Part shown: in pieces, positions 35,668 to 48,616 of the stretch
Position numbering within the stretch: the first letter of the stretch is position 1
Layout: every line of letters begins with the position of its first letter
Assembly (NCBI GenBank): GCA_002914845.1
Contig: JXTC01000218.1
Span: 431,230-495,229, forward strand
DNA length: 64,000 nucleotides
Source: Trema orientale
Taxonomy: Eukaryota > Streptophyta > Magnoliopsida > Rosales > Cannabaceae
Reading direction: 5' to 3'
Notes under the pieces: model-generated
What the model was told of the DNA's origin: nothing
What the model saw: the letters and a program-made list of their open reading frames with translations, nothing else
The model's database searches: none
Made by a program: the position numbers and the translations under genes

Positions 35668-37917
35668 TTCAAAAGAAACTTTTAAAAAAGTGATTTTTTT
35701 CTAAATGAATTCATGATTTTTTTTTTTTTATAAAGTAATCTATGTCTGTTTGGTTTTTTAGGTTTTAATTAAATAAATTCTTGAACAAAAAGATAAGATA
35801 TTTTGGACAACCCAGGTCTCCAAACTTAGATTTTCTTACCGATATAAAAGAACACCGTAGACATGGAAATAAAAAAGAAAAAAAAAAGAAGGCTTAATTA
35901 GCCAAATGGCAAAAAAGAAAACTAAAATCTCCTAACTAACAAATGAACATTTATTCTAGAAAAAAAAAAAGTCATTGAATTATAAATTATTAAAATTGTC
36001 ATTTATTAATATTAATTTAAAAATCGACGTATACGATAAATTCTTTAATTTTTATTCATGAAATGTATACAATGTTTAATATTTGTGGTATGTACATTTC
36101 TCTAAAAATAAATATAAATAATATGGTTATGAATAAATTAAAAAATAAAAACAGGTATATACGTAAATATTCTTAAAAATAGATATTTATATAATTTTCT
36201 TATGTTTTAATCATGTCATATTATGGTGGCTTAGGCACGATTACTAATCATGTTATATTGGCCTAGCTACGGTAAGTAATCGTGCCGTGCTTCTACCGAG
36301 TTTATGTCATGCTTGTTTTTATTTATTTTAGTTTATTTTATTTGTTTTCGTCATGCCTAATCGTGTCCGTTTTTATACTATATTATTTTTTAGTGTAATT
36401 GTAAGACTAACATTTTGTGTTATCATGCAATGTTATAATCGTGTCGACTTGTACCCCAACCTAAATATGACACAATTAATAAATATGTCAAGAACTTAAA
36501 CCAGAACACGACATAACACGATATATGTAATTCATTTAATAAATGTGATGTGTATCTTATTATGACATATTTGACACGTTAACTCAATATTGACACATGT
36601 AAATATGTTTAAAATTAATTATAATCACATGTAAAATATTAAAATATTAATAAATGTATCATATTTGTATAGCATCGTGTTGACACGAAAATGATCCGTT
36701 TAATTAAACCTCATTGTTAGACCTAAGCACTCGAATTTTTGCGTGAAACTGAGTTTGGACTATCATGTGTCAGGATTTATAAGTTTTGTTTACCTTATAT
36801 TATTTTTTAGAGTAAATAAAATCCAAGATGGATGGGTACAATCATCAATGAACTTGATAAACCACATGAAGCCAAATAAAGATAGAATCCCAGAATGCCC
36901 CCAAATATCACTATGTACAATAGAAAAAGAAACTGCAGAATGTTTATAGCTTATTGGAAATGAAACACGGTGAATATTAGAAAGTTCACAAAATTCACAC
37001 TGAAAAACATTATGATTTAAACCATAAAATAACTCAGGATATTACACTTTAAGAGACTTAAAGGCTGGTGACCCGATCTGAAATGTATTAACCAAACTAT
37101 CTTTTCTTTTTCATGAACAGAAATATAGGCTTGAGTAGCATTCTTCTCAAGATTTAGATAATACAAACTTTCTCTCTTCCCCAGTGCCAATCTTTTCTTT
37201 GAAGTCATTTCCTAAAATATACAATGAGTACGGAAAAAAATTACTAAGCAATTTAAGCCTTTTGTAACTCTACTAGTTGGTAAGAGATTTACAAGTAAGA
37301 TTTGGGACATGAAGGATAAAGGAAGGAGACATAGCATTGGTTATATAAATAAAACAATTTTAACCTTATCTTTGTCAGGATATGGATCATAGCTCAAAAA
37401 GTCATCGGAATTACCATTCACATGGATTATAGCACCAGAGTCTGTGATTCATGGTCTAAAAAGGCTACTGAGAATAGAAATGGATGCTTTACCAAACTGA
37501 GCAAAATGACCAAAAGTCATCAAGGTTTCATTTGAGTAACTTGAAGTACTGGAAAAACATGCTTGCCTAGGATACGGTATAGGTTTTGTCATCATTGTAG
37601 TCATTCGAGTTCTCCTACTTTTGATTCGTTACTGCTTGATACACCTTTTTTTTTTCTTTTTTTTTGGGCCAAATTTCTTTATCTCCATTAGGAGGTTTCC
37701 CATTCAATCTCTGATAGTTTGCCTGGTATATTGTGGTATGTTGCAATAATCACACCACTGTGAGTTGGTTTCTCCTCTTTATTTGAAGTTTTGAATTGGC
37801 CAGCATCTTACGGGTTAAAACCTATAAACTCAGTCCTGAGTGCTGAGACCTCAGGAGTGACATTCTTTGTGAGTACTGCCTTTTTATCTTCTTCATCACT
37901 AACATATGAGAAACTGT
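35668..37917. repeat. First copy of a ~2.25-kb direct duplication
   Basis: This block recurs at 37919-40168 with an offset of 2251 at both ends. The left half shows many substitutions and short indels against its partner; the last ~940 bp look identical. A single N (37918) lies exactly at the join. Confidence 0.9.
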
Positions 37918-37918
37918 N
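37918..37918. other. Single-N contig join
   Basis: One undetermined base exactly between two near-identical 2.25-kb blocks, as when overlapping contigs are scaffolded without merging. Confidence 0.85.
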
Positions 37919-40168
37919 TTCAAAAGAAACTTTTAAAAAAGTGATTTTTTTCTAAATGAATTCATGATTTTATTTTATAAAATAATCTACGTATGTTTGT
38001 TTTTTTAGGTTTTAATAAAATAAATTCTTGAACAAAAAGATAAGATATTTTGGGCAACACAGGTCTCCAAATTTAGATAGATTTTCTTACCAAAATAAAA
38101 GAACACCGTAGATATGGAAATAAAAAAGAAAAGAAGAAGAAGGCTTAATTAGCCAAATGGCAAAAAAGAAAACTAAAATCTCCTAACTAACAAATGAACA
38201 TTTATTCTAGAAAAAAAAAAGTCATTGAATTATAAATTAGAATAAGTGTCATTTATTAATATTAATTTAAAAATCGACGTATACGACAAATTCTTTAATT
38301 TTTATTCATGAAATGTATACAATGTTTAATATTTGTGGTGTGTACATTTCTCTAAAAATAAATATAAATAATACGGTTATGAATAAATTAAAAAATAAAA
38401 ATAGGTATATATGTAAATTTCTTAAAAAGAGATATTTATATAATTTTCTTATGTTTTAATCGTGTCATATTATGTTGGCTTAGGCACGATTATTAATCAT
38501 GTCATATTGGCCTAGATACGGTAAGTGATCGTGTCGTGCCGTGCTTCTACCGAGTTTATGTCATGCTTATTTTTATTTATTTTAGTTTATTTTATTTGTT
38601 TTAGTCATGCCTAATCGTGTCCGTTTTTATACTATATTATTTTTTAGTGTAATTGTAAGACTAACATTTTATGTTATCATGCAATGTTATAATCGTGTCG
38701 ACTTGTACCCCAACCTAAATGCGACACAATTAATAAATATATCAAGAACTTAAACCAGAACACGACGTAACATGATATATGTAATTTATTTAATAAATGT
38801 GATATGTATATTATGACATATTTGACACGTTAACTCAATATTGACACATGTAAATATGTTTAAAATTAATTATAATCACATGTAAAACATTGAAATATTA
38901 ATAAATGTGTCATATTTGTATAGCATCGTGTTGACACGAAAATGATCCGTTTAATTAAACCTCATTGTTAGACCTAAGCACTCGAATTTTTGCGTGAAAC
39001 TGATTTTGGACTATCATGTGTAAGGATTTATAAGTTTTGTTTACCTTATATTATTTTTTAGAGTAAATAAAATCCAAGATGGATGGGTACAATCATCAAT
39101 GAACTTGATAAACCACCTGAAGCCAAATAAAGATAGAATCCCAGAATGCTCCCAAACATCACTATGTACAATAGAAAAAGAAACTGCAGAATGTTTATAG
39201 CTTATTGGAAATGAAACACGGGGAATATTAGAAAGTTCACAAAATTCACACTGAAAAACATTATGATTTAAACCATAAAATAACTCAGGATATTACACTT
39301 TAAGAGACTTAAAGGCTGGTGACCCGATCTGAAATGTATTAACCAAACTATCTTTTCTTTTTCATGAACAGAAATATAGGCTTGAGTAGCATTCTTCTCA
39401 AGATTTAGATAATACAAACTTTCTCTCTTCCCCAGTGCCAATCTTTTCTTTGAAGTCATTTCCTAAAATATACAATGAGTACGGAAAAAAATTACTAAGC
39501 AATTTAAGCCTTTTGTAACTCTACTAGTTGGTAAGAGATTTACAAGTAAGATTTGGGACATGAAGGATAAAGGAAGGAGACATAGCATTGGTTATATAAA
39601 TAAAACAATTTTAACCTTATCTTTGTCAGGATATGGATCATAGCTCAAAAAGTCATCGGAATTACCATTCACATGGATTATAGCACCAGAGTCTGTGATT
39701 CATGGTCTAAAAAGGCTACTGAGAATAGAAATGGATGCTTTACCAAACTGAGCAAAATGACCAAAAGTCATCAAGGTTTCATTTGAGTAACTTGAAGTAC
39801 TGGAAAAACATGCTTGCCTAGGATACGGTATAGGTTTTGTCATCATTGTAGTCATTCGAGTTCTCCTACTTTTGATTCGTTACTGCTTGATACACCTTTT
39901 TTTTTTCTTTTTTTTTGGGCCAAATTTCTTTATCTCCATTAGGAGGTTTCCCATTCAATCTCTGATAGTTTGCCTGGTATATTGTGGTATGTTGCAATAA
40001 TCACACCACTGTGAGTTGGTTTCTCCTCTTTATTTGAAGTTTTGAATTGGCCAGCATCTTACGGGTTAAAACCTATAAACTCAGTCCTGAGTGCTGAGAC
40101 CTCAGGAGTGACATTCTTTGTGAGTACTGCCTTTTTATCTTCTTCATCACTAACATATGAGAAACTGT
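37919..40168. repeat. Second copy of the ~2.25-kb direct duplication
   Basis: Partner of 35668-37917. Beyond 40168 the sequence continues into the upstream part of the antisense Copia element, whereas the first copy stops at the N. Confidence 0.9.
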
Positions 40169-41162
40169 CCTCCAAGGAAGGTGGAGGTTCTTTCCCAAGA
40201 ATCCCCACCGACCTCATCAAAATCTAAAAAGGGTCATGTTAAGAATTCTTAGACTAGATCATGCTCCAAAATTTTAGCTAATTATTTTGCATCCGCTCTC
40301 TCAAGATTCTGATGAAGATCTAATTCCTAACAACATCATAAGATTATTAAAAGACTCTATCATGGGTGAACTTCACTATTTAGTGTTGTGAATCTTTCTC
40401 TTAAATTCAAATATCCTTGGAGCACGTTCCTTTTTTGAGTATGATCGAGTCTTACACTATTATGTGTCTCTTTGGCATTGGAAAAGTAGAGTATTGGTTT
40501 AAAAATCTTTGTCTGCATAGAATTGATCAACCACATCATAATCTGAGAATTTCTGACTTCCCAAAAATCGTAAAATGGATTTGACTTTTTTGGTTCAATA
40601 ATGGTTCTATGAAGATAATCCATTTTCCCTCTAATTTTGAAGAATATTTGGTTAGACTAGGACTATTTTAGAAAATTCTTTCTATCGAGTTTGAAGGATA
40701 TGATTATCAAAGTGAATGATTGGCTTAGTTGTTGCAGGAAATATTTCGAAAGATTTGGTCATTTTGAAAAAGCTAGGTGAAGAAAACTAATATTGGATGG
40801 TGAAGGCAAATGGTCAAAAGAACACAAAGGTTGAAGTGAAATCCGGAGAAAAATAACTGCATAAAAAAGCTCTATTTCATGTCCAAAAAAACACAGTCGA
40901 ATAGAGAATTCTTTTGGCTAGAGAGAAAAAAGAAAAAATCTAAACAAGAGGCACGGTCAGATTTCCTACTCTGATACCACTTTTTTTCGAAAAATGGAGA
41001 ATACATGATTGAAAGGAATAATCAGTAATTCCTCTTAATATTTTAGAGAATAGAGTACATCCTATTTATATATAAACTGTAGACTAGGAATAATAAATAG
41101 TCAGCTATACTCGATCATCTATAGATATACAAATCAAATTTAAATCCTAAGAGATTCTAACA

Positions 41163-43445
41163 ATATAAAAGAAAATTTTAATTTAGCATGTTAATTTTTT
41201 TTTGTTTTGTATTTTTAAATTAAAATTGAGATTTATGATTTTTTCATTTAATTTTTGACCATCGAATATATATCATGTTTCACTTTACATTCTAAAAGGG
41301 TAAAAAAGTCAAAATAAAGATTTCTATTCACAAAAAATCAATTGTCATGGGCATTCCCAAAACAATTTAAAAGTTTAGGGGCATTTTTAAAACAATTGAA
41401 AGTTTACAGGTATTTATGTTACTTTTCATATTTAAGGGGCAAAATGAGATAAACAATCTGCATCAAAGGGAAAATGAAAATAACTCAAAATAAACTAATG
41501 TCTCAAATGGAGTATTTTCTTATATATTGTGCCAAGAGATGGCCTTCATTTGCACATGTAGAGATGGTCTTTATTTACATATATAGACATGACAACAATA
41601 ACATCTCATTATCCTAATTAAGCCAAGCATATCTGTTATGCACTAGGACAGACTACTATTACTAGTCGCAGTTTCATTTGCACTCTCTTGTTTTATTGTT
41701 TGTTAAGTAGACTTCAGTGTATCTCGTAATACTATTAAAATGTAAAATATTTTAGTGGACTCTGTATATTAAATAATAAGATAAGAAAGTGGACAAAAAA
41801 AATACAAATTTTACTTTATATTACGACCTTTTAATTGTGATTGCCATATCAATAATTTAGCTTAACAAGTTAACTAGTACATAGTTCACTTTTTCAGCGA
41901 TGTCATGTCTTCCCACGGTATATTAAAATACCATGTACTTGTCTGTTCTGATAACCTATTTCTAGATGGATAAGTAGCAACAGGCATATAACTTTTCCTA
42001 ACATGCCAAAATCCCTTTTCAATGCATAAATATAAGTCAAAAGTAGGACTAGTACTTAATTTTGTTCATTTGCTTATAGTATATCGATTAATACCGAGTG
42101 CAGAAGACCTTCACATATTAATATATGTATATATATATATATATTGTAGACATCCAACATGGCTTGCCACATAAGTCAAACATTAGAATATCTATTTTCA
42201 AACCATCCCAACTTTATATTAGCGTAAGAAATGCCAAAAATAAAGGACAACAAAATGTTTGACATTAATTTCAATGGTCCGTCAAGCTCATAAAACGCCG
42301 TCTATTTTCTCAGCCTGGATCTCACATTCTCATTCATTAAACTTGTGTGTATAAATAAGATCAACAAATTTTACCAATAATAAGTGTGTATAAATAGTCA
42401 GATTTTGGCCCAATTCTGTCAGATTAGCATTATATTTGATTGATATGGAGTTACTTAAAAAGCATGCACTAATAATTTTCTTCCATGCTATATAAGTTAT
42501 GATATTTAGAGCATCTTCTGGGTGGTGCCGACCTTTTTTGTGCAAAGAATTCAGAAGTCGAACATCTAGCTCCAGTAATTTAGCTTATAGCTAAATAATT
42601 CTCCTCTAACGCAAAGTTGTTTCCCGTGCCAAATTAGGCATTTGATTATAATTTGACTTTTTCATTCTAGATTACTATTTTAAGATTTTTAGGCTCCGTT
42701 TCGAGCTAAGAAAAAAATAATGACAGAAAAGTTGAAGAAAAAAGATTGGAAAAAAATATTTTCCTAAAATCTTATAAGATTTTATTTTCGAGACTTTATC
42801 TCTAATAATCTTTTTATTATAGCCAAAATCCTCTACAAATATTCTAAATATCCTTCAAAATTCCTCTATAAGATTTTTTCTTCAATTTTTAATAAAATCT
42901 AAATAAGAAAAAATGAATTTTTTTTCCCCTTCCTAAAATCTAAGTTTTAAAAGAAGGCTAAAATATTGATCTTACAGGAAAATAACCAAATTTTGGATCT
43001 ATTTTAAGTAAATGTCTATTTTCAAATTGTATATTAAAATAATCAGTGTATCAATGTATATACCAAATATAAAATATTATATAACCAGTATAAAAATTAA
43101 TATACTCACAAATATACTATAAAAAGAGAAAAATTGATATTTACTAAAAAGAAATATAAAAAAAGGACACACTCTATTTTTCGGAATTTTTTTTTCAATG
43201 CTCACAATTAATTACTTTAATTTTTTGTATTCACGACAACTTCTTATTTTCCTTCTCGATAGACTTATTAATGAGAGTAACAAAATGTTTGATTCGTGGT
43301 TGATAATGGGGTTTTCGCAATTTGTTTATTAATTGTTAAATAATTATATATAACATTATACATTTAACATATTATTTTATTTTATTTTCTTTCAAATAGA
43401 AGCAAAAAAATTGCATATTTTATATTTGAGACGGTGTTAGAGATT
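41163..43445. other. Intergenic, AT-rich, no gene seen
   Basis: Contains a (TA)n tract near 42118 and a possible degenerate foldback around 42690-42960 (AGGCTCCGTTT ... AGAAGGCTAAA). No coding pattern. Confidence 0.5.
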
Positions 43446-43700
43446 TTTTTTTTTAATAAAGAAAAGAAATGCCTTTATTAACATAGGTCCTTCGTAACAG
43501 AGGACAAAAAAACGAAAGGGGAAGATTCAACCAATACACGTATTATTAGGAGGTCTAAAAGGCTAAGTTTGCTAATTTATGGGCCGTACCATTCCCTGAG
43601 TTAGAAATATATTGACAAAAACCATAATTAACTATACTCAAGAGAGAACAAACATCAGAAAAGATATGCACATCGACAAGTTTATTGTTTTAGTGAATGG
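43446..43700 (-). repeat. Possible antisense poly(A)-tailed retroelement end
   Basis: T-run, then AATAAAGAAAAGAAATGCC and TTTATTAACATAGGTCC. The order poly-T then AATAAAGG-like sequence resembles reversed plant LINE 3' ends. No reverse-transcriptase frame is seen. Confidence 0.3.
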
Positions 43701-43899
43701 TGGTGATGCAGAAGCGTAAATTCGGGTTTACGTGTTTTTTATTTAAAAAAAAAAAGATAATTTTGTAAATGAGTTATAAGTTATATCATATTTCACCATA
43801 GGCTTTAAATTTGATAATGAAAATTACTATGGCTTTTGTTCTTATATTCTCATACACATTAATTTTTTAGAAAATACCCCGACTCACTGATCCTCCAAT

Positions 43900-44291
43900 C
43901 CGATGTCACGTTGTCTTGTCCCCTAGGACACCATTAATGGATACTCGTCAAATAATGGAGAACATGGTCGAACTTCTTCACAAGCTGAGCAACTGGGGAA
44001 GTTACTCCACCTACGATGGCTCCCACGACCAGAGAATCTTTACAAGAAAATTCGATGTCGAGGAGCTCTAGGATGCTTGATTTGAAGCGATGATGGCGGA
44101 TTTGGCATCGCGAGCACGTGCCGTGAGTCGGGAGTTTTAGGGCAGTGCCGATGGAGGTGAAGCTGGAGGTGGCAGTTTATTTGGCCAGGATTGTGGCTGA
44201 GAGGGGGAGGTTGATGAGCCAGTTTGTGGGGTTTGTTTGGAGGACTTGGATATGGAGATGCAGAGAGGTGATATTGTCCGTCTTGGGTGTC
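43900..44291 (+). pseudogene. Coding-like remnant with a RING-finger-like Cys pair
   Basis: The stretch is GC-richer than its surroundings. In one frame it reads TPLMDTRQIMENMVELLHKL and SNWGSYSTYDGSHDQRIF before a stop. In a later frame it reads DEPVCGVCLEDLDMEMQRGD then IVRLGC, which resembles the start of a RING-type zinc finger (C-x2-C ... C). Frame changes and stops break it, and it ends at the poly-T of the following insertion before any RING His would appear. It may be a fragment of an E3 ligase gene; the assignment is weak. Confidence 0.35.
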
Positions 44292-44292
44292 T

Positions 44293-44921
44293 TTTTTTTT
44301 TTTTTTTTGAGGTAATAAATCTGTCATTATAAAAAGGTTATCTTTACAATAACAGATTGAGTTGGAAGACGAAATTTCTCCAATAGATAAACTAATTTTC
44401 CAATCCTAAGACTATCCTAGCCAAATCAAATATAACTGGTTGACTAAAACACTAGGAACAAAGGAAAAAAAGCAAAATGCATCCAACAGTAACCAACACT
44501 GTCAATGCATCCGACTCCAAAAGTTGGAGATTTATGGTCAACATCCCTGACCTATAGGAGAACCCAGATACAAACCCTTCATGCTTCATAAACTCTTCAT
44601 GCGCAAATTCTTCATGCTCAAAAACTTCATACTCAAATCTTTCATGCTTCACGAAGCTCTCACAGACATCATAGTTGGATCACTTGAAAGAGTGACATAT
44701 ATACACTTGCCTATTTTTACCGAAGGGGAAGATTTACAAGTCTCCCCCCTTCCTCCTTCGGTCTTCTCATTAATAATCTGTATTGGAAATAATAACATTG
44801 AGAAATATACTCCACTAAAGGGAAATAATAAATTCCTAACAAGAGGAGACAATAAACTCCCAACCAGAGAAGACAATAAACTCCACAAAAGGGAGACAAT
44901 ATATTTATCGTAATTCTTAAT
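44293..44921. repeat. First copy of a 629-bp direct duplication, starting in poly-T
   Basis: Starts with a T17 run, then TGAGGTAATAAATCTGTC, and ends CGTAATTCTTAAT. Recurs at 44923-45551 with a few substitutions (for example 44392 and 44570 areas). It contains near-repeats of CTTCATGCTCAAA and an AAGTCTCCCCCCTTCC pyrimidine tract. The poly-T start suggests an antisense poly(A)-tailed retroelement. Confidence 0.85.
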
Positions 44922-44922
44922 N

Positions 44923-45551
44923 TTTTTTTTTTTTTTTTGAGGTAATAAATCTGTCATTATAAAAAGGTTATCTTTACAATAACAGATTGAATTGGAAGAC
45001 GAAATTTCTCCAATAGATAAACTAATTCTCCAATCCTAAGACTATCCTAGCCAAATCAAATGTAACTGGTTGACTAAAACACTAGGAACAAAGGAAAAAA
45101 AGCAAAATGCATCCAACAGTAACCAACACTGTCAATGCATCCGACTCCAAAAATTAGAGATTTATGGTCAACATCCCTGACCTATAGGTTAACCCAGATA
45201 CAAACCCTTCATGCTTCATAAACTCTTCATGCGCAAATTCTTCATGCTCAAAAACTTCATACTCAAATCTTTCATGCTTCACAAAGCTCTCACAGACATC
45301 ATAGTTGGATCACTTGAAAGAGTGACATATATACACTTGCCTATTTTTACCGAAGGGGGAGATTTACAAGTCTCTCCCCTTCCTCCTTCGGTCTTCTCAT
45401 TAATAATCTGTATTGGAAATAATAACATAGAGAAATATACTCCACTAAAGGGAAACAATAAATTCCTAACAAGAGGAGACAATAAACTCCCAACCAGAGA
45501 AGACAATAAACTCCACAAAAGGGAGACAATATATTTATCGTAATTCTTAAT
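44923..45551. repeat. Second copy of the 629-bp direct duplication
   Basis: Partner of 44293-44921, equal in length and differing at roughly ten positions by eye. A single N (44922) lies exactly at the junction. Frames in both copies are short and unrecognised. Confidence 0.85.
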
Positions 45552-46808
45552 GATTTCAGGAAAGTAGGTGATGGGTCAACGCTTGGTCTCGTTTGTCATC
45601 AATGTTTCCTCATGGAGAAAAACAAAATATTAGTGGGGTTATAATTTCTATTGATATTATTGCTAATGACAAAGAAAGACAAATATATTGTATCATAATA
45701 TTTTGAAGAAACAAGAATTTGAAAATATAAAAAATCAAAGACGAGGAATTATTGATAACAGAATGTGTAAACAATTCCTACAATTTAATTAAAAACTACC
45801 ATATTCAATTATTTATGGTATTAAAGTCATCATACGAAAACAATTAAGAAAAAATATAGAGAACTAAGTAAACAAAATATGGAGAATTTTGGATGGGAGC
45901 AAATACTTAAAAACACAAACTTTCAAATCTAAACATAATTTCTAAACAGATCAAACAAAAAATTAATAATGCAAAGGAAAGAAAAGGTTTACATTTTTTG
46001 TATCTTCTCATCTATGAATATAAATATTCGTATTTTCTTCTTACAAAGAGACATCTGGTTTGGAAGTCACAGTTATGTGGTAATCATAATAGGTACTTCT
46101 CAAATTATTAATTACATTCACACAAATGGAAGAAGAAAAAGGAAAAAAAATGCTCCAATTTTCGTAAACGAACTAGCATTTCGAAGTTAATTGGTAAGAT
46201 TCTTGGTAGTATTTAGGGAAAATGGTAAGTTTGAAAACGGTTGCCACACAAGAAAATTCCAATCTGAACATGCAATTATGAGACTAAGCATAAAAAGAAT
46301 TTAAATCAACATCCATGTAAATAAAACATAGATATATACACACATATGTATACAACACAATGAAATTTTATAAGAAAAAACAAACCATTTTGCCTTTGGG
46401 TGGAGAAAGCAGTTATTTCTACAACAGCAAATTATTAGAACAAGGAATAACGAATATAAAATAAGTGAAATTATTAAAAGCAATGAATAAAGAAATATTA
46501 AGAAGTGTAATTAGTAAAAACACAAAGAGCAGAAGTTATCAAGGGGAAAAAAGGAAGAAAAAAGAAAAAGACGAAATTCAAAACTGAAATAGAAAAGTGA
46601 AGAAAATGACAAATAGCACGAAAACTAGAAATCTTCAATTATAATAAAACTTAAATAAGATACTCTACTCGCTTGAGAATGTTGATCTCCAAGATACGGT
46701 AAACTATAGTGAATATAATAATATCTCATACTAAAACAATTCGACACATTCTTACGTGGTTTGGGATGTTTGGATGGTGGATAAAACTTTTCCTTTTTGA
46801 TTGCTATG
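45552..46808. other. Intergenic, A-rich, no gene seen
   Basis: A-rich on the + strand. The short frames are Lys/Ile/Asn-rich as expected by chance in such DNA. Confidence 0.5.
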
Positions 46809-47634
46809 CACTACAAGAAAAAGGGTCTATAGCGACAACTTATAGATCAGATTGTCGCCGCTACAGACCAATAGTGGCGACAAAGTCGTCCTAATTTTGT
46901 CGTCCCTATAGGTCCATCGGTATAGACCCCTTATAGCGACGACATATTTTGTCGCCACTATAGATGACCTATAGCGACGACAAAATGTTACCGCTATAGA
47001 CATTTCATAAAAAAATAAATAAATTAATACCTATAGCCACGACAAATGTCGTCGCTATAGATGTCACAGATTTAAAAAAAAAATTATAATTAGTTTAATT
47101 AAAATAAATTAATTCTTAAATTATTATTTTTAAAAGAGAAACAATAAAGTTATACATACAAGAAGTAAACTCAATCCGAAAAAAAAACTACAAAAAATAA
47201 AAATAAAAATAAACCTCAAAATCAAAGTCAAAAATTAAAACTAATACTCTTAAACAAACATATTCTATAATCTAAAATCAAACTATTAATAAATTTTCTA
47301 AACCAAAATAGATATTTCACAAAAAGAATATTCAACCTCAAATCAATAAATGCTCCATAAAATTATAACAAAAAATTCACATATTCATATAAATATCTAA
47401 AACATTAATTAATTCATATATTTAAAAAAATCAATTAAACTACATTAGAATTTAAGGAAACTTACCTCTCTAATGAAGAAAAAACTTGAAATCTAAAATA
47501 GCACAAACTTGTGCGAATGATCTGAAAAACCAATGATATGTGCATCAATCTGGTCATTCATGTACCGATCTCAATATGCAATTTTAACATTGAATGATCT
47601 TGTATATTCACTTCATAATGCCTACAATCATGAA
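46809..47634 (+). mobile_element. End of a CACTA (En/Spm) transposon, other end not found
   Basis: Starts with CACTACAAGAAAAAGG, the standard plant CACTA terminal repeat. About 250 bp of subterminal repeats follow, built on TATAGCGACGACAAA and its inverse TTTGTCGCCACTATAG. After 47070 the sequence is AT-rich without a transposase frame. No inverted ...CTTGTAGTG terminus was seen downstream, so the element looks truncated or its other end is unrecognisable. The right limit is approximate. Confidence 0.75.
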
Positions 47635-48083
47635 TCTTGGGTGTCTTTAATTGATCTAAGTTAGTGGTAACCAAATTGATTACTAGTTATCACATCCAGT
47701 CACCAATCTTTGTAACTAGTCACCAATTTTAAATCACTTATTATGATTATTAGAAATCAAAAATTAAATTGATTAATAATAACTAGTAACCAATTAGGTA
47801 GTATTGTAGTAGTATTGATTTTGAAAAGTGATACTTTTGATTTAAAAAAAATACCATTTTGACCAATATTTTTGTTATTATTATTTTTTACCTTAATTTT
47901 AGAATATTACTATTTTATTGGTATTACCCAAAAAAACCCTAAATAATTAAACATACACTACCAATGGACTACATCTTTTTCCCTTCTCAGCATATCTGAA
48001 ATATTTTCCAATTAAATGTTTGATCATTTTTTAAAGCATAAGCATCTTTATACCAAAAAAGGGCAAAAAAAAAAAAAAAAAGG

Positions 48084-48616
48084 ATTTTTGGCATTTTAGG
48101 CCCCTATGTTATTCGCAGATTAGTAAAATACTCCCTGAGTTATCTTTTTTCGCAATTAGGCCCTCAAGTTTTTTAAAATCTTGGCAATTAAGTCCTTTTC
48201 GTTTATTAATTTTAAAGTTATCATGAAATTGAATATGTCTAAGTGAAAGAAATTAGTATTTCATTAACAATAATTAGTTTAGAAGGGAAATAGAAAGAAA
48301 TTTTAAGAGAAATTTTAAATTTTTGAAATTTTCTATTTTTTTTATAAAATTTTTTATATTATGTTGTTAATTGTAATTAATTTTCAGTTATTTTCTTTCT
48401 AATTCCAACTAATGTTAGTAAAATATTGATTTTGATCTTTAAAAAACTTGTACGTCACTTGAAAATGTTCAATTCCATTCAATATTTTAACAATTACATA
48501 CAAAAGAACTTAAATGCTAAAATGTTTCAAACTTAGGGACTTAATTGCCAAAAAAATAACTCAAGGACCATTTTGCCAATCCTGAATAATATAAAGGCCA
48601 ATCATGTCAAAAACTC
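48084..48616. repeat. Inverted-repeat element (~530 bp) upstream of the CML promoter
   Basis: Left arm 48084-~48200 (TTTTGGCATTTTAGGCCCC ... GCAATTAGGCCCTCAAG) and right arm ~48530-48616, inverted (GAGTTATTTTTTTGGCAATTAAGTCC), match with gaps. The core is AT-rich and non-coding. It ends about 640 bp before the CML ATG. Confidence 0.6.

Larger units (their letters stand above)
34832..41162 (-). mobile_element. Region of antisense Ty1/Copia remnant, carried twice, plus AT-rich repeat sequence
   Basis: On the minus strand a Copia element enters from the right: an LTR-like end at 41162 (TGTTAG on that strand), a tRNA-Met type PBS near 40970-40980 (GTGGTATCAGAG on that strand), and a gag-like stretch at 40623-40360 (NPFYDFWEVRNSQIMMWLIN). 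Near 39459-39070 are GAG-pre-integrase and integrase-like pieces (LYYLNLEKNATQAYI, then HSDIWG and FIDDCTH in other frames). The same integrase part recurs at 37208-36820. Coding frames are broken and the distal pol and second LTR are missing. 34922-36800 is AT-rich and non-coding, with TCGTGT/ACACGA-type motifs (36230-36700, 38450-38940) like those of degenerate hAT repeats. Confidence 0.7.

Noticed and set aside
35668-40168. Tandem pair of Copia integrase genes
   Set aside because: The two copies meet at a lone N with identical offset at both ends; an assembly duplicate is more likely than two genes.
44040-44327. Pro/His-rich minus-strand frame
   Set aside because: Antisense of the GC-rich RING-like remnant; ends in the poly-T run.
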